Shown here: positions 1-7,157 of the stretch, piece after piece
Numbering within the stretch: position 1 is the first letter of the stretch
Layout: each line of letters opens with the position of its first letter
NCBI GenBank assembly: GCA_946408865.1
Contig: CAMJTZ010000053.1
Location: 1-10,998 of the forward strand
Direction: 5' to 3'
Source: an uncultured Clostridia bacterium
GTDB taxonomy: Bacteria; Bacillota_A; Clostridia; Christensenellales; Aristaeellaceae
Length of the DNA stretch: 10,998 bases
Program-made: the position numbers and the translations under genes
Notes under the pieces: model-generated
The model's database searches: none
Told to the model about the DNA's origin: nothing
What the model saw: only the letters and a program-made list of their open reading frames with translations

Positions 1-3000
1 AATTCAAATCCTGCCACCATCATGACGGATCAGCATCTGGCAGATGAAATCTACCTGGAGCCGCTGAATGCTGCCACCATCCGCCGGATCATCGAAAAGG
101 AACGTCCGGACGGACTGATTGCCGGTCTTGGCGGACAGACCGGCCTGACGCTGGCCATGCAGCTCAGCCGTGACGGCACACTGGAAGAATTCGGAGTTCG
201 CCTGCTCGGTTCTCCGATCAGCGCGATCGAAAAAGCGGAAGACCGCGAACAGTTCCGCGAAACCATGCTGGCCATCGGGCAGCCCTGCGTTCCGTCCGGC
301 ATTGCCGAAACCCTGGAGGACGCCCTTTCTGTTGCAAGCGAAATCGGTTATCCCGTCATTGTACGCCCTGCATATACGCTCGGCGGCAGCGGAGGCGGCA
401 TCGCGGCGGATGAATCTGAAATGCGTCAGATCGCCCGTGTTGGTCTGGACGCCTCCCCGATTACTCAGATTCTCGTTGAAAAGTGCATCGCCGGGTGGAA
501 GGAAATTGAGTTTGAAACCATGCGCGATGCCCAGGGAAATGTCATTGCCGTCTGCTCCATGGAAAATGTGGACCCGGTCGGTATCCATACAGGAGACAGC
601 GTGGTCGTTGCTCCCGCGCTGACCCTTTCTGACAAGGAGTATCAGATGCTGCGCTCCGCTTCACTGGATATCGTCTCAGCGATCGGAATCGTTGGCGGAT
701 GCAACTGTCAGTTCGCCCTGAATCCTGATTCATTTGAGTATGCCGTTATCGAGGTCAATCCCCGTGTCAGTCGCTCCTCCGCCCTTGCCAGCAAGGCGAC
801 CGGTTATCCGATCGCGAAAATCACTACGCGTCTGGCGCTTGGCTACGCGCTGGATGAGATCGCCAATGACATCACCGGAAAAACCTGCGCCTGTTTTGAA
901 CCGACTGTTGACTATGTCGTCGTCAAATTCCCAAAATGGCCGTTCGACAAATTTTACGGATCCTCCCGCCGTCTCGGTACACAGATGAAAGCAACCGGTG
1001 AAGTAATGTCCATCGGCCAGCGGTTTGAGGAAGCGCTGATGAAAGCAGTCCGCGGAGCGGAAATCTCACTGGACACGCTGAACGCTCCCCCGCTTTCGGA
1101 TGAGGATATCCGTGTCCGACTCGCCCTGCAGGATGACCACCGTCTCTTTACTGTTTTTGAAGCGTTGAAAAAGGGACTTTCCGTTGACGAAATCTTTGAT
1201 ATCACAAAAATCGACCGTTTCTTCCTCTTCCGCCTGAAAAACCTTGCGGATCTGGAAATGCGTATTGAAAAAACCGGTCTGCAGTCCGGCGACTATGCGC
1301 TCCTGAAAAAGCTTGGCTATCCGGATTCTGCAATCCGCCGGCTTACCGGAGTGCAGGATCTCCCGGGATGGTCCTTCAGTTACAAGATGGTTGATACCTG
1401 CGGTGCGGAATTTGCTGCTGAAACGCCATATTTCTATTCCTGTACAGACAAGGTTTGCGAATCCAGAATGCTGAAACGTTCCGGACGTCCTGTCGTAATC
1501 GTACTCGGTTCCGGTCCCATCCGTATCGGCCAGGGAATTGAATTCGACTATTCTTCCGTCCACTGTGTCTGGACACTCCGGAAGATTGGTTACGATGTGG
1601 TCATCATCAACAATAATCCGGAAACAGTTTCTACGGACTATGACACCGCGGACCGTCTCTACTTTGAGCCGCTGACACCGGAAGATGTCTGGAACATTAT
1701 CCAGGTTGAGAAGCCTGTCGGCGTTGTGGTTGCCTTCGGCGGACAGACCGCGATCAAACTGACCCAGTTCCTGGCCGGCAAAAATATCCCGATCCTGGGC
1801 ACGAGCGCTGAGTCCATTGATATTGCTGAAGACCGGGAACGCTTTGATGCCCTGCTTGAGCAGTTTGGCATTCGCCGTCCCCGCGGCATGGCGGTCCGCA
1901 CCCTGGACGAAGCCGTTTCAGCTGCGGAAGAGCTTGGGTATCCGGTACTGCTCCGTCCTTCTTATGTCATCGGCGGTCAGAACATGACCATTTCCCGTTC
2001 AAAGGAAAAAACCGTGGATTATATGTCCAGGATTCTTGCCGGAGGTATTGAAAATCCTGTTCTCGTTGATCAGTATCTCCCCGGTATCGAACTGGAAGTG
2101 GACGTCATTTCTGACGGACAGGATGTTCTGATTCCAGGAATCATGGAGCACATTGAACGTGCAGGCGTTCACAGCGGAGATTCCATCGCGGTCTATCCGC
2201 CTTTCAACCTGACGGGAAAATTCCAGGAGAAAATCTGCGATATCTCCACAAAACTCGCTCTTGCGCTGAGAACAAAAGGCCTGGTCAATATCCAGTACCT
2301 GATCTTTGACAATGAACTGTATGTGATTGAAGTAAACCCCCGTGCCTCACGGACAATTCCTTATATTTCCAAGGTGACCGGCGTTCCTATGGTCGATCTG
2401 GCTTCCCGGGTCATGCTTGGCGAGCCGCTGAAGGAGATGGGTTACGGCACCGGTCTGTATCCCGCCCCGCCCTATTGTGCCATCAAAGTGCCGGTTTTCT
2501 CGTTTGAGAAGCTGAATGATGCAGACTCCATTCTGGGGCCGGAAATGAAATCCACCGGTGAAGTCCTCGGAATCGGTATTACGAAAGCGGAAGCCCTGTT
2601 CAAGGGCCTCTCTGCCGCAGGTTTTTCCCTTCCCACGGCCCGTGACCGTTCCAGGATGGGTGTGCTCCTTTCTGTTGAGGATGAGGACTTCCCGGATGCC
2701 ATCGCGATGGCGAAACGCTGTTACGATCTGGGCATCCACGTTTATGCCACCAAAGATACCGCGCGGGCGATTTCCGCCGTCGGCATTCATGTCACGACAG
2801 TAGCCGATCCGAAGATCAGTGACGAAATCATCGCCCTGATGGAAAACGGATCTGTCAACTACATTATCTACACCGGCGCTGTCAAGGACGATACCGTCGG
2901 TGATTACCGGGTTCTGCACCGCAAGGCCATGATTCTCGGTATCCCGTGCATGACATCACTGGATACAGCCAACGCGCTGGCGGATATCCTCGGATCCCGC

Positions 3001-3051
3001 TTCTCCCTGGAAAACACGGAGCTGGTTGATATTAACTGTATGCGGCGCTGA
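1..3051 (+). CDS. carB: Carbamoyl-phosphate synthase large subunit (5'-truncated)
   Basis: Makes carbamoyl phosphate from ammonia (delivered by the CarA glutaminase subunit), bicarbonate and two ATP, feeding pyrimidine and arginine synthesis in the cytoplasm. The frame is open from base 1 and the first residues, NSNPATIMTD, match the family about 48 residues after the usual start, so the ATG at 22 is internal and the true start lies outside the window. The 1016 visible residues contain both halves of the internal duplication: an N-terminal carboxyphosphate ATP-grasp half (GGQTGLT, then NPRVSRSS at about 253-260) and a second carbamate-kinase half beginning near 498 (LGSGPIRIGQGIEFDYS, then NPRASR at about 779-784). 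A C-terminal MGS-like allosteric domain follows from about 886. Length and domain order are normal. The allosteric domain lacks some residues that bind UMP/IMP in E. coli CarB. carA is not in view; it is normally upstream. A hairpin terminator follows directly. Confidence 0.97.
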   Translation, partial: NSNPATIMTDQHLADEIYLEPLNAATIRRIIEKERPDGLIAGLGGQTGLTLAMQLSRDGTLEEFGVRLLGSPISAIEKAEDREQFRETMLAIGQPCVPSGIAETLEDALSVASEIGYPVIVRPAYTLGGSGGGIAADESEMRQIARVGLDASPITQILVEKCIAGWKEIEFETMRDAQGNVIAVCSMENVDPVGIHTGDSVVVAPALTLSDKEYQMLRSASLDIVSAIGIVGGCNCQFALNPDSFEYAVIEVNPRVSRSSALASKATGYPIAKITTRLALGYALDEIANDITGKTCACFEPTVDYVVVKFPKWPFDKFYGSSRRLGTQMKATGEVMSIGQRFEEALMKAVRGAEISLDTLNAPPLSDEDIRVRLALQDDHRLFTVFEALKKGLSVDEIFDITKIDRFFLFRLKNLADLEMRIEKTGLQSGDYALLKKLGYPDSAIRRLTGVQDLPGWSFSYKMVDTCGAEFAAETPYFYSCTDKVCESRMLKRSGRPVVIVLGSGPIRIGQGIEFDYSSVHCVWTLRKIGYDVVIINNNPETVSTDYDTADRLYFEPLTPEDVWNIIQVEKPVGVVVAFGGQTAIKLTQFLAGKNIPILGTSAESIDIAEDRERFDALLEQFGIRRPRGMAVRTLDEAVSAAEELGYPVLLRPSYVIGGQNMTISRSKEKTVDYMSRILAGGIENPVLVDQYLPGIELEVDVISDGQDVLIPGIMEHIERAGVHSGDSIAVYPPFNLTGKFQEKICDISTKLALALRTKGLVNIQYLIFDNELYVIEVNPRASRTIPYISKVTGVPMVDLASRVMLGEPLKEMGYGTGLYPAPPYCAIKVPVFSFEKLNDADSILGPEMKSTGEVLGIGITKAEALFKGLSAAGFSLPTARDRSRMGVLLSVEDEDFPDAIAMAKRCYDLGIHVYATKDTARAISAVGIHVTTVADPKISDEIIALMENGSVNYIIYTGAVKDDTVGDYRVLHRKAMILGIPCMTSLDTANALADILGSRFSLENTELVDINCMRR

Positions 3052-3055
3052 GCCG

Positions 3056-3077
3056 AACGGCCGTAAGGCCGTTTTTT
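3056..3077 (+). terminator. Rho-independent terminator after carB
   Basis: A 7-bp perfect stem (AACGGCC / GGCCGTT) with a GTAA loop runs into a six-T tract, beginning 5 bases after the carB stop codon. It should end the car transcript and separates carB from the next gene, which has its own promoter. Confidence 0.9.
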
Positions 3078-3086
3078 ATTTCACAA

Positions 3087-3115
3087 TTGACAATTCGTTC
3101 ATCTTCCTTCATAAT
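3087..3115 (+). promoter_or_regulatory. Sigma-A-type promoter of the exported PLP-enzyme gene
   Basis: A consensus -35 TTGACA (3087-3092) and a -10 CATAAT (3110-3115, 5 of 6 matches) are separated by exactly 17 bases. Transcription should start near 3121-3123, giving a leader of about 50 nt. A 6-bp direct repeat (ACAATT at 3083-3088 and 3090-3095) overlaps the -35 box. Confidence 0.75.
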
Positions 3116-3119
3116 CTGT

Positions 3120-3136
3120 ATTGTTTCTGAAACAAT
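3120..3136. promoter_or_regulatory. Perfect palindrome at the predicted +1 (candidate operator)
   Basis: ATTGTTTC-T-GAAACAAT has 8-bp perfect arms around one central base and begins 4 bases after the -10 box, covering the expected transcription start. A repressor bound here would block initiation. No T tract follows, so it is not a terminator. The cognate regulator cannot be named from the sequence; it does not clearly match the Rex, CcpA or Fur consensus. Confidence 0.5.
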
Positions 3137-3174
3137 CGCAAAGATCAGGAAATCAATGAAAGAAAGGATCGTTA

Positions 3175-4578
3175 ATGAGAATGAAAAAACTGTTGTGCCT
3201 TATTCTGGTTCTGTGCCTGTCTCTGGCCGCTGTATCTGCCCTGGCGGAAACCGGGATCACCATTGACAACATCCGGAACTATGTCGTTGGTCTGGATACG
3301 CCGGTAACGCTGCCGGACGGTTCTTCCCGTCCTCTGATCAACTTTGACAATGCAGCCACCACGCCTGCACTCAAGCCTGTTCTGGATGAGGTCAATGAAA
3401 AGCTTCTGATGTACGGTTCTATCGGCCGCGGATTCTCCATCAAATCCGATTACTCTTCCGATCTCTATACCAACACACGGAACAAGGTGCTCAAATTCGT
3501 CAATGCCAGCAGCAGCAAGTATACTGTCTTCTATGTAAACAATACGACAGACGGACTGAACAAGCTTGCCTCCGCGCTCGTCACCAGCAAGGATGATGTC
3601 GTGCTCTGCACCCGTATGGAGCATCATGCGAATGATCTCAGCTGGCGGGAACGCTGCAAGGTCATTTATGCGGAAGTCGACAAGCAAGGCCGCATCATTT
3701 ATGAAGATATCGAACGCATGCTGAAGGAAAACAAAGTAAAATACGTTGCGGTAACAGCCGCCTCGAACGTCACCGGCTATGTGACGGATGTTCACCGTAT
3801 TGCAAAGCTGGCGCATCAGTACGGAGCGCAGATTGTTGTGGACGGAGCGCAGATTGTAGCCCACCGTGCCTTTTCCATGAAGGGTGAAACTCCTGAGGAA
3901 GATATTGATTTCTTCGTTTTTTCCGCCCATAAGATGTACTCTCCCTTTGGCGGTGGCGCTGTTGTTGGAATTGAAGAAGTTCTGAACGATCATATGCCCA
4001 CTTTCTACGGCGGCGGTATGGTGGAACTGGTAAGCGACAAGGAAGTATCCTGGAAGTCTGCTCCCGAGCGTTATGAGGCCGGCTCTCCGAATTATCCCGG
4101 TGTTGTCGGCCTTGGCAAAGCAATTGAGATCCTGCAGGAAGTCGGTTTCGAAGCAATCCAGGCACATGAGCAGAAGCTGATCCACCGGCTGATCGACGGT
4201 CTGAAGAAGCTGCCGAACGTTGTTCTTTACGGCGACTGCGAAAATGTTGATGACCGGGTCGGCGTTGTTTCCTTCAACTTCTCCGATATCAATTCCATGA
4301 TGCTGGCAACCCGCCTCGCACAGGTTGGGGCAGCCACCCGCCGCGGTGCATTCTGCGCACATCCGTATGTCTGGCGCCTGCTGGGCGTTGCGGACGAGGA
4401 TGTTGTAACATTTGAAGGCTGCATTGACGCAAAAACGCCCGGTATGATCCGTGCCAGTTTCGGTATTTACAATACTGAAGCGGAAGTGGACGAATTCCTG
4501 GAGATGCTTCAGAAAGCTATGGAACACGTGAAAAACAATCTTACGGACGAGGATGAAGATATTCCGCAGGAATACTGA
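3175..4578 (+). CDS. Class V aminotransferase-fold PLP enzyme (cysteine desulfurase-like) with Sec signal peptide
   Basis: A fold-type I PLP enzyme of 467 aa related to SufS/Csd cysteine desulfurases and selenocysteine lyases. The active site looks complete: the PLP-phosphate region NNTTDG (122-127), a ring-stacking His in MEHHAND (H150 or H151), DGAQ (D223, Q226), the Schiff-base lysine in SAHKMYSP (K253), a Cys in GAFCAHPY (C394) at the position of the catalytic loop Cys, and the substrate-carboxylate Arg in RASFGIYNT (R426). The N-terminus is unusual for this cytoplasmic family: MRMKK, a hydrophobic run of about 17 residues, then a signal-peptidase I site ALA|E (24/25). No lipobox is present. 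The family-like sequence starts near residue 32 (NIRNYVVGLDTPV). GAAAGGA lies 6 bases before the ATG at 3175; a second ATG at 3181 would still encode the signal peptide. The C-terminal tail is acidic. Export and substrate are inferences; the fold assignment is firm. The gene is monocistronic, with its own promoter and terminator. Confidence 0.88.
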   Translation: MRMKKLLCLILVLCLSLAAVSALAETGITIDNIRNYVVGLDTPVTLPDGSSRPLINFDNAATTPALKPVLDEVNEKLLMYGSIGRGFSIKSDYSSDLYTNTRNKVLKFVNASSSKYTVFYVNNTTDGLNKLASALVTSKDDVVLCTRMEHHANDLSWRERCKVIYAEVDKQGRIIYEDIERMLKENKVKYVAVTAASNVTGYVTDVHRIAKLAHQYGAQIVVDGAQIVAHRAFSMKGETPEEDIDFFVFSAHKMYSPFGGGAVVGIEEVLNDHMPTFYGGGMVELVSDKEVSWKSAPERYEAGSPNYPGVVGLGKAIEILQEVGFEAIQAHEQKLIHRLIDGLKKLPNVVLYGDCENVDDRVGVVSFNFSDINSMMLATRLAQVGAATRRGAFCAHPYVWRLLGVADEDVVTFEGCIDAKTPGMIRASFGIYNTEAEVDEFLEMLQKAMEHVKNNLTDEDEDIPQEY

Positions 4579-4590
4579 TCCGGAACCTTT

Positions 4591-4620
4591 AAAGGGCGCT
4601 GCCGCGGCAGCGCCCTTTTT
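4591..4620. terminator. Strong GC hairpin terminator between convergent genes
   Basis: GGGCGCTGCC (4594-4603) pairs perfectly with GGCAGCGCCC (4606-4615), followed by five T. The stem extends by three A-T pairs (4591-4593 with 4616-4618). It ends the PLP-enzyme transcript. Because it also lies 16 bases past the aroF stop on the other strand, it may work in both directions, although the minus-strand T tract is only three bases. Confidence 0.9.
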
Positions 4621-4635
4621 GATTGAATCACTTGA

Positions 4636-5640
4636 TTACAGGATTGCTTCGCGGACTTTCCTTACCGCTGCTGCAACATCGTCAAACTGTTCGGGAGTGA
4701 GGGATTGCGGACCGTCGCACAGTGCATGCGGCGGATCATTATGCACTTCGATCATCAGTCCGTCCGCTCCGCAGGCTGCTGCAGCCAGTGCCATCGGTTT
4801 TACATATCTGGCTGCACCGGTCGCGTGACTCGGATCCACAACAACCGGCAGATGGCTCAGTTCATGCAGTACTGCCACTGCGGAAAGATCCAATGTGTTC
4901 CTGGTGTAGGTTTCAAAGGTCCGCACGCCGCGTTCACAGAGAATCACTTTTTCATTGCCGCCGGCCATAATGTACTCCGCGCTCATCAGCAGTTCCTTGA
5001 TATTGTTTGCCAGGCCGCGTTTGAGAAGGATCGGTTTGTCTGTTTTCCCGAGTTCCTTCAGCAGTTCAAAGTTCTGCATGTTTCGTGCACCGACCTGGAT
5101 AATATCCACATCCTCAAACAGCGGCAGATGGGCAATATCCATAATTTCCGTAATAATCGGCAGACCTGTAAGTTTCTTGACTTCCGAAAGAATCCGGATG
5201 CCTTCCTCGTGCAGTCCCTGGAAATCGTAGGGGGAAGTCCGCGGTTTGAAAGCGCCGCCCCGCAGTACACCTGCGCCGCTTTTCTGCACAGCCCGCGCAA
5301 CAGTCTCCACCTGCGCTTCAGATTCAACCGAGCATGGTCCTGCGATCAGTGTAAAAGCTCCGCCGCCGAATGCAACGTTTTCCCCCACCTTAACGGTTGT
5401 GTCTTCCGGATGAAATTTCCGGTTGGCTTTCTTGAAGGGTTCTGAAATCCGTGTTACGCCTTCCACAAATTCAAGCCCGCGGATCAGATCCGTATCAATT
5501 CTGGTGGTATCACCCACAAGGCCGACAATCGTCTGGTATTCACCGACCGAAACGTGGGTCCGTACGCCCTGACTTTCCAGCCACTGGATCAGATGCTCCT
5601 GTTCCTCAGCCCGGATACCTCTTTTCAGCGCAATAATCAT
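4636..5640 (-). CDS. aroF: 3-deoxy-7-phosphoheptulonate (DAHP) synthase, type I-beta
   Basis: Condenses phosphoenolpyruvate and erythrose 4-phosphate to DAHP, the first step of the shikimate pathway, in the cytoplasm. The 334-aa length and layout match the Thermotoga/Bacillus-like I-beta class. Residues 1 to about 70 form the N-terminal ferredoxin-like (ACT-like) regulatory domain (MIIALKRG, then GLEFVEGVTRI). The TIM barrel follows, with AGPCSVES (100-107), RGGAFKPRTSPYDFQG (127-142), LLKRGL (205-210), CERGVRTFE (235-243) and VDPSHATG (268-275). Expected metal ligands are C103, H272, E298 and D309; K132, R134, K207 and R237 lie in the substrate site. There is no fused chorismate mutase. The N-terminal domain usually gives feedback inhibition by Tyr and/or Phe, but specificity cannot be read here. 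GAGAGG lies 9 bases before the ATG. It is probably co-transcribed with the antiporter 61 bases upstream, since no clear promoter is seen between them. Confidence 0.97.
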   Translation of the reverse strand: MIIALKRGIRAEEQEHLIQWLESQGVRTHVSVGEYQTIVGLVGDTTRIDTDLIRGLEFVEGVTRISEPFKKANRKFHPEDTTVKVGENVAFGGGAFTLIAGPCSVESEAQVETVARAVQKSGAGVLRGGAFKPRTSPYDFQGLHEEGIRILSEVKKLTGLPIITEIMDIAHLPLFEDVDIIQVGARNMQNFELLKELGKTDKPILLKRGLANNIKELLMSAEYIMAGGNEKVILCERGVRTFETYTRNTLDLSAVAVLHELSHLPVVVDPSHATGAARYVKPMALAAAACGADGLMIEVHNDPPHALCDGPQSLTPEQFDDVAAAVRKVREAIL

Positions 5641-5665
5641 TTCTGCATACCTCTCATGAAAATAA

Positions 5666-5686
5666 TCAGGTGTTTTCTTTCAGGTG
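5666..5686. repeat. 7-bp direct repeat upstream of aroF
   Basis: TCAGGTG occurs at 5666-5672 and again at 5680-5686, a 14-base period, within the 61-bp gap between the antiporter and aroF. It could be a small binding site or RNA element affecting aroF; with only two copies it may be chance. No T-box or other known leader is recognisable. Confidence 0.3.
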
Positions 5687-5701
5687 CTGAATTTACTGAC
5701 T

Positions 5702-7009
5702 TTACTTATCAAATGGAGGCGGAACCGGCTTTGTGACCTCCTCCAGCTGTTTCTTTCTTCTGGATTTTACGTCAGACGGCATAGCCTGAATATCTCCGGC
5801 TTTCGTCAGGGCAGCTTTTGTCAGGCTCGGTCCAAGCAGTTCATAAATCAGCACGCCGAACAGCACAATATTCCGGATCAGCGTACCGTCTTCTCCGCCC
5901 AGTACCCGGTAGGCTGTCGAGCACATACCAAGTGCGACACCCGCCTGCGGCAGCAGCGTAATGCCAAGATATTTTCTCACCGTTTTCGGACTTTTTGCCA
6001 GGGTTGAAGACCATCGGGCGCCGAGGATTTTGCCCAAAGACCGTGAAAGGATATATATCACGCCGATCAGGATCACCGCCGGATTTCCGAATACATCAAA
6101 TTCCAGCGCTGCACCGCTCAGCACAAAAAACAGCGTAATTGCCGGGCCGGACCACCGGTCAGCCTGCAGCATCAGTTCCTCGCTCAGCGGGCAGAAGTTG
6201 CAGAATACCGTTCCCAGCATCATGCAGACCAGCAGGCTGGAAAAGCCGAATGTATACGGACCGACCGGAATCTTCAGCTGGCTCACGGCCACAGTAATGA
6301 TAACACTTCCGACAATCAGCGCGTTCCGGTTCCGGTGGGAATGGAAATAGCGTTCCAGATACGTCAGTATAACGCCGGTCAGTCCGCCGAATCCCAGCGA
6401 AAGAATAACCTCCATCAACGGTTCAAGGATCAGTGCGGAAATCCGTGTTGTACCGTTCTGCATAGCCTGTGCGACGCCGAAGGAAATCGCAAAGATCACA
6501 AGACCCACCGCATCGTCAAGCGCAACAACCGGCAGCAGTACGTCTGTTACCGGTCCTTTTGCCTTGTACTGACGAACTACCATCAGGGTAGCCGCCGGTG
6601 CGGTCGCGGCAGCAATGGCACCCAGCGTAATTGCCACCGGCAGGCTCAAAAGATCCGGCCGCAGGAAATGGAACGTAACCAGTGCGATATCCACGAACAC
6701 CGTCGCGACAACCGCCTGCAGGATACCGATAATCGTCGCCTGCTTCCCGGTTTTCTTCAATGCGGAAAGCCGGAATTCATGTCCGATCGCAAAAGCAATG
6801 AATCCGAGAGCAACATCGCTGATCAGGGACAGAGAGTCGACTTGTTCAAATGTACTGAATCCGATGTTCAGCCTTCCGAGCACGCACGGGCCGATCAGTA
6901 CGCCGGCAACCAGGTATGCAGTGACATCGGGCAGGTGTAATTTAACGAAAAGGCGGGTCATCAGCAGTCCCGCGAACAGAGCAATGGCGACCAGCAAAAG
7001 GGTTTGCAT
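5702..7009 (-). CDS. Cation/proton antiporter, CPA2 (Kef/NapA-like) family
   Basis: An integral membrane exchanger (435 aa, roughly 12 to 13 hydrophobic segments) expected to swap H+ for Na+ or K+ across the cytoplasmic membrane for pH and ion homeostasis. Family signatures are the N-terminal LPDVTAYLVAGVLIGP (26-41), TAPAATLMVVRQ (136-147), and the paired acidic residues in ALDDAVGL (D165, D166), the ion/proton site of electrogenic CPA2 antiporters. A conserved basic segment, SRSLGKILGA (322-331), and LLPQAGVALG (352-361) follow. It stops after a short charged tail and has no TrkA-N/RCK nucleotide-binding domain, unlike full KefB/KefC. The start at 7009 was chosen because it has AAGGA 9 bases upstream and begins the first membrane helix. 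The frame stays open further upstream to 7258, but that extension is not family-like and crosses the divergent promoters. The ion specificity is unknown. Confidence 0.9.
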   Translation of the reverse strand: MQTLLLVAIALFAGLLMTRLFVKLHLPDVTAYLVAGVLIGPCVLGRLNIGFSTFEQVDSLSLISDVALGFIAFAIGHEFRLSALKKTGKQATIIGILQAVVATVFVDIALVTFHFLRPDLLSLPVAITLGAIAAATAPAATLMVVRQYKAKGPVTDVLLPVVALDDAVGLVIFAISFGVAQAMQNGTTRISALILEPLMEVILSLGFGGLTGVILTYLERYFHSHRNRNALIVGSVIITVAVSQLKIPVGPYTFGFSSLLVCMMLGTVFCNFCPLSEELMLQADRWSGPAITLFFVLSGAALEFDVFGNPAVILIGVIYILSRSLGKILGARWSSTLAKSPKTVRKYLGITLLPQAGVALGMCSTAYRVLGGEDGTLIRNIVLFGVLIYELLGPSLTKAALTKAGDIQAMPSDVKSRRKKQLEEVTKPVPPPFDK

Positions 7010-7046
7010 AAAAAAGTATCCTTCCCCCTCATAGTATCCGGCGGCC

Positions 7047-7075
7047 ATTGTACCACTTTTACCCTGTGGAAACAA
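7047..7075 (-). promoter_or_regulatory. Promoter of the antiporter-aroF transcript
   Basis: On the minus strand, TTGTTT (7075-7070) and TACAAT (7052-7047) are separated by 17 bases. Transcription should begin near 7040, giving a leader of about 30 nt ending in the AAGGA ribosome site. The -35 box lies only 9 bases from that of the divergent promoter. Confidence 0.7.
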
Positions 7076-7079
7076 GTGG
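7053..7079. promoter_or_regulatory. Inverted repeat over the antiporter promoter (possible operator)
   Basis: CCACTT (7053-7058) and AAGTGG (7074-7079) form a 6-bp inverted repeat with centres 21 bases apart, about two helical turns, covering the spacer and -35 box. This is a typical dyad geometry for a dimeric repressor, but the arms are short. Confidence 0.35.
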
Positions 7080-7084
7080 AATCC

Positions 7085-7113
7085 TTGCACCTCCTCTGCA
7101 TCTGTGGTAGTAT
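7085..7113 (+). promoter_or_regulatory. Promoter of the flavodiiron protein gene
   Basis: TTGCAC (7085-7090) and TAGTAT (7108-7113) are 17 bases apart, with TGG just before the -10, which fits an extended -10 (TGn). The leader to the ATG at 7158 would be about 38 nt. Confidence 0.6.
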
Positions 7114-7157
7114 ATTTAGATGCATTCAGTGCAATCCCACAGACAGGAGCGAAAGCA

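Noticed and set aside
3172..4527. Long open frame (451 codons) antisense to the PLP-enzyme gene
   Set aside because: It mirrors a strongly supported gene, its translation is low-complexity and unlike any family I know, and it has no ribosome site. It arises from codon bias of the sense gene.
4705..5445. 246-codon plus-strand frame opposite aroF
   Set aside because: It is His/Cys/Phe-rich shadow sequence of a clear DAHP synthase, with no promoter or ribosome site.
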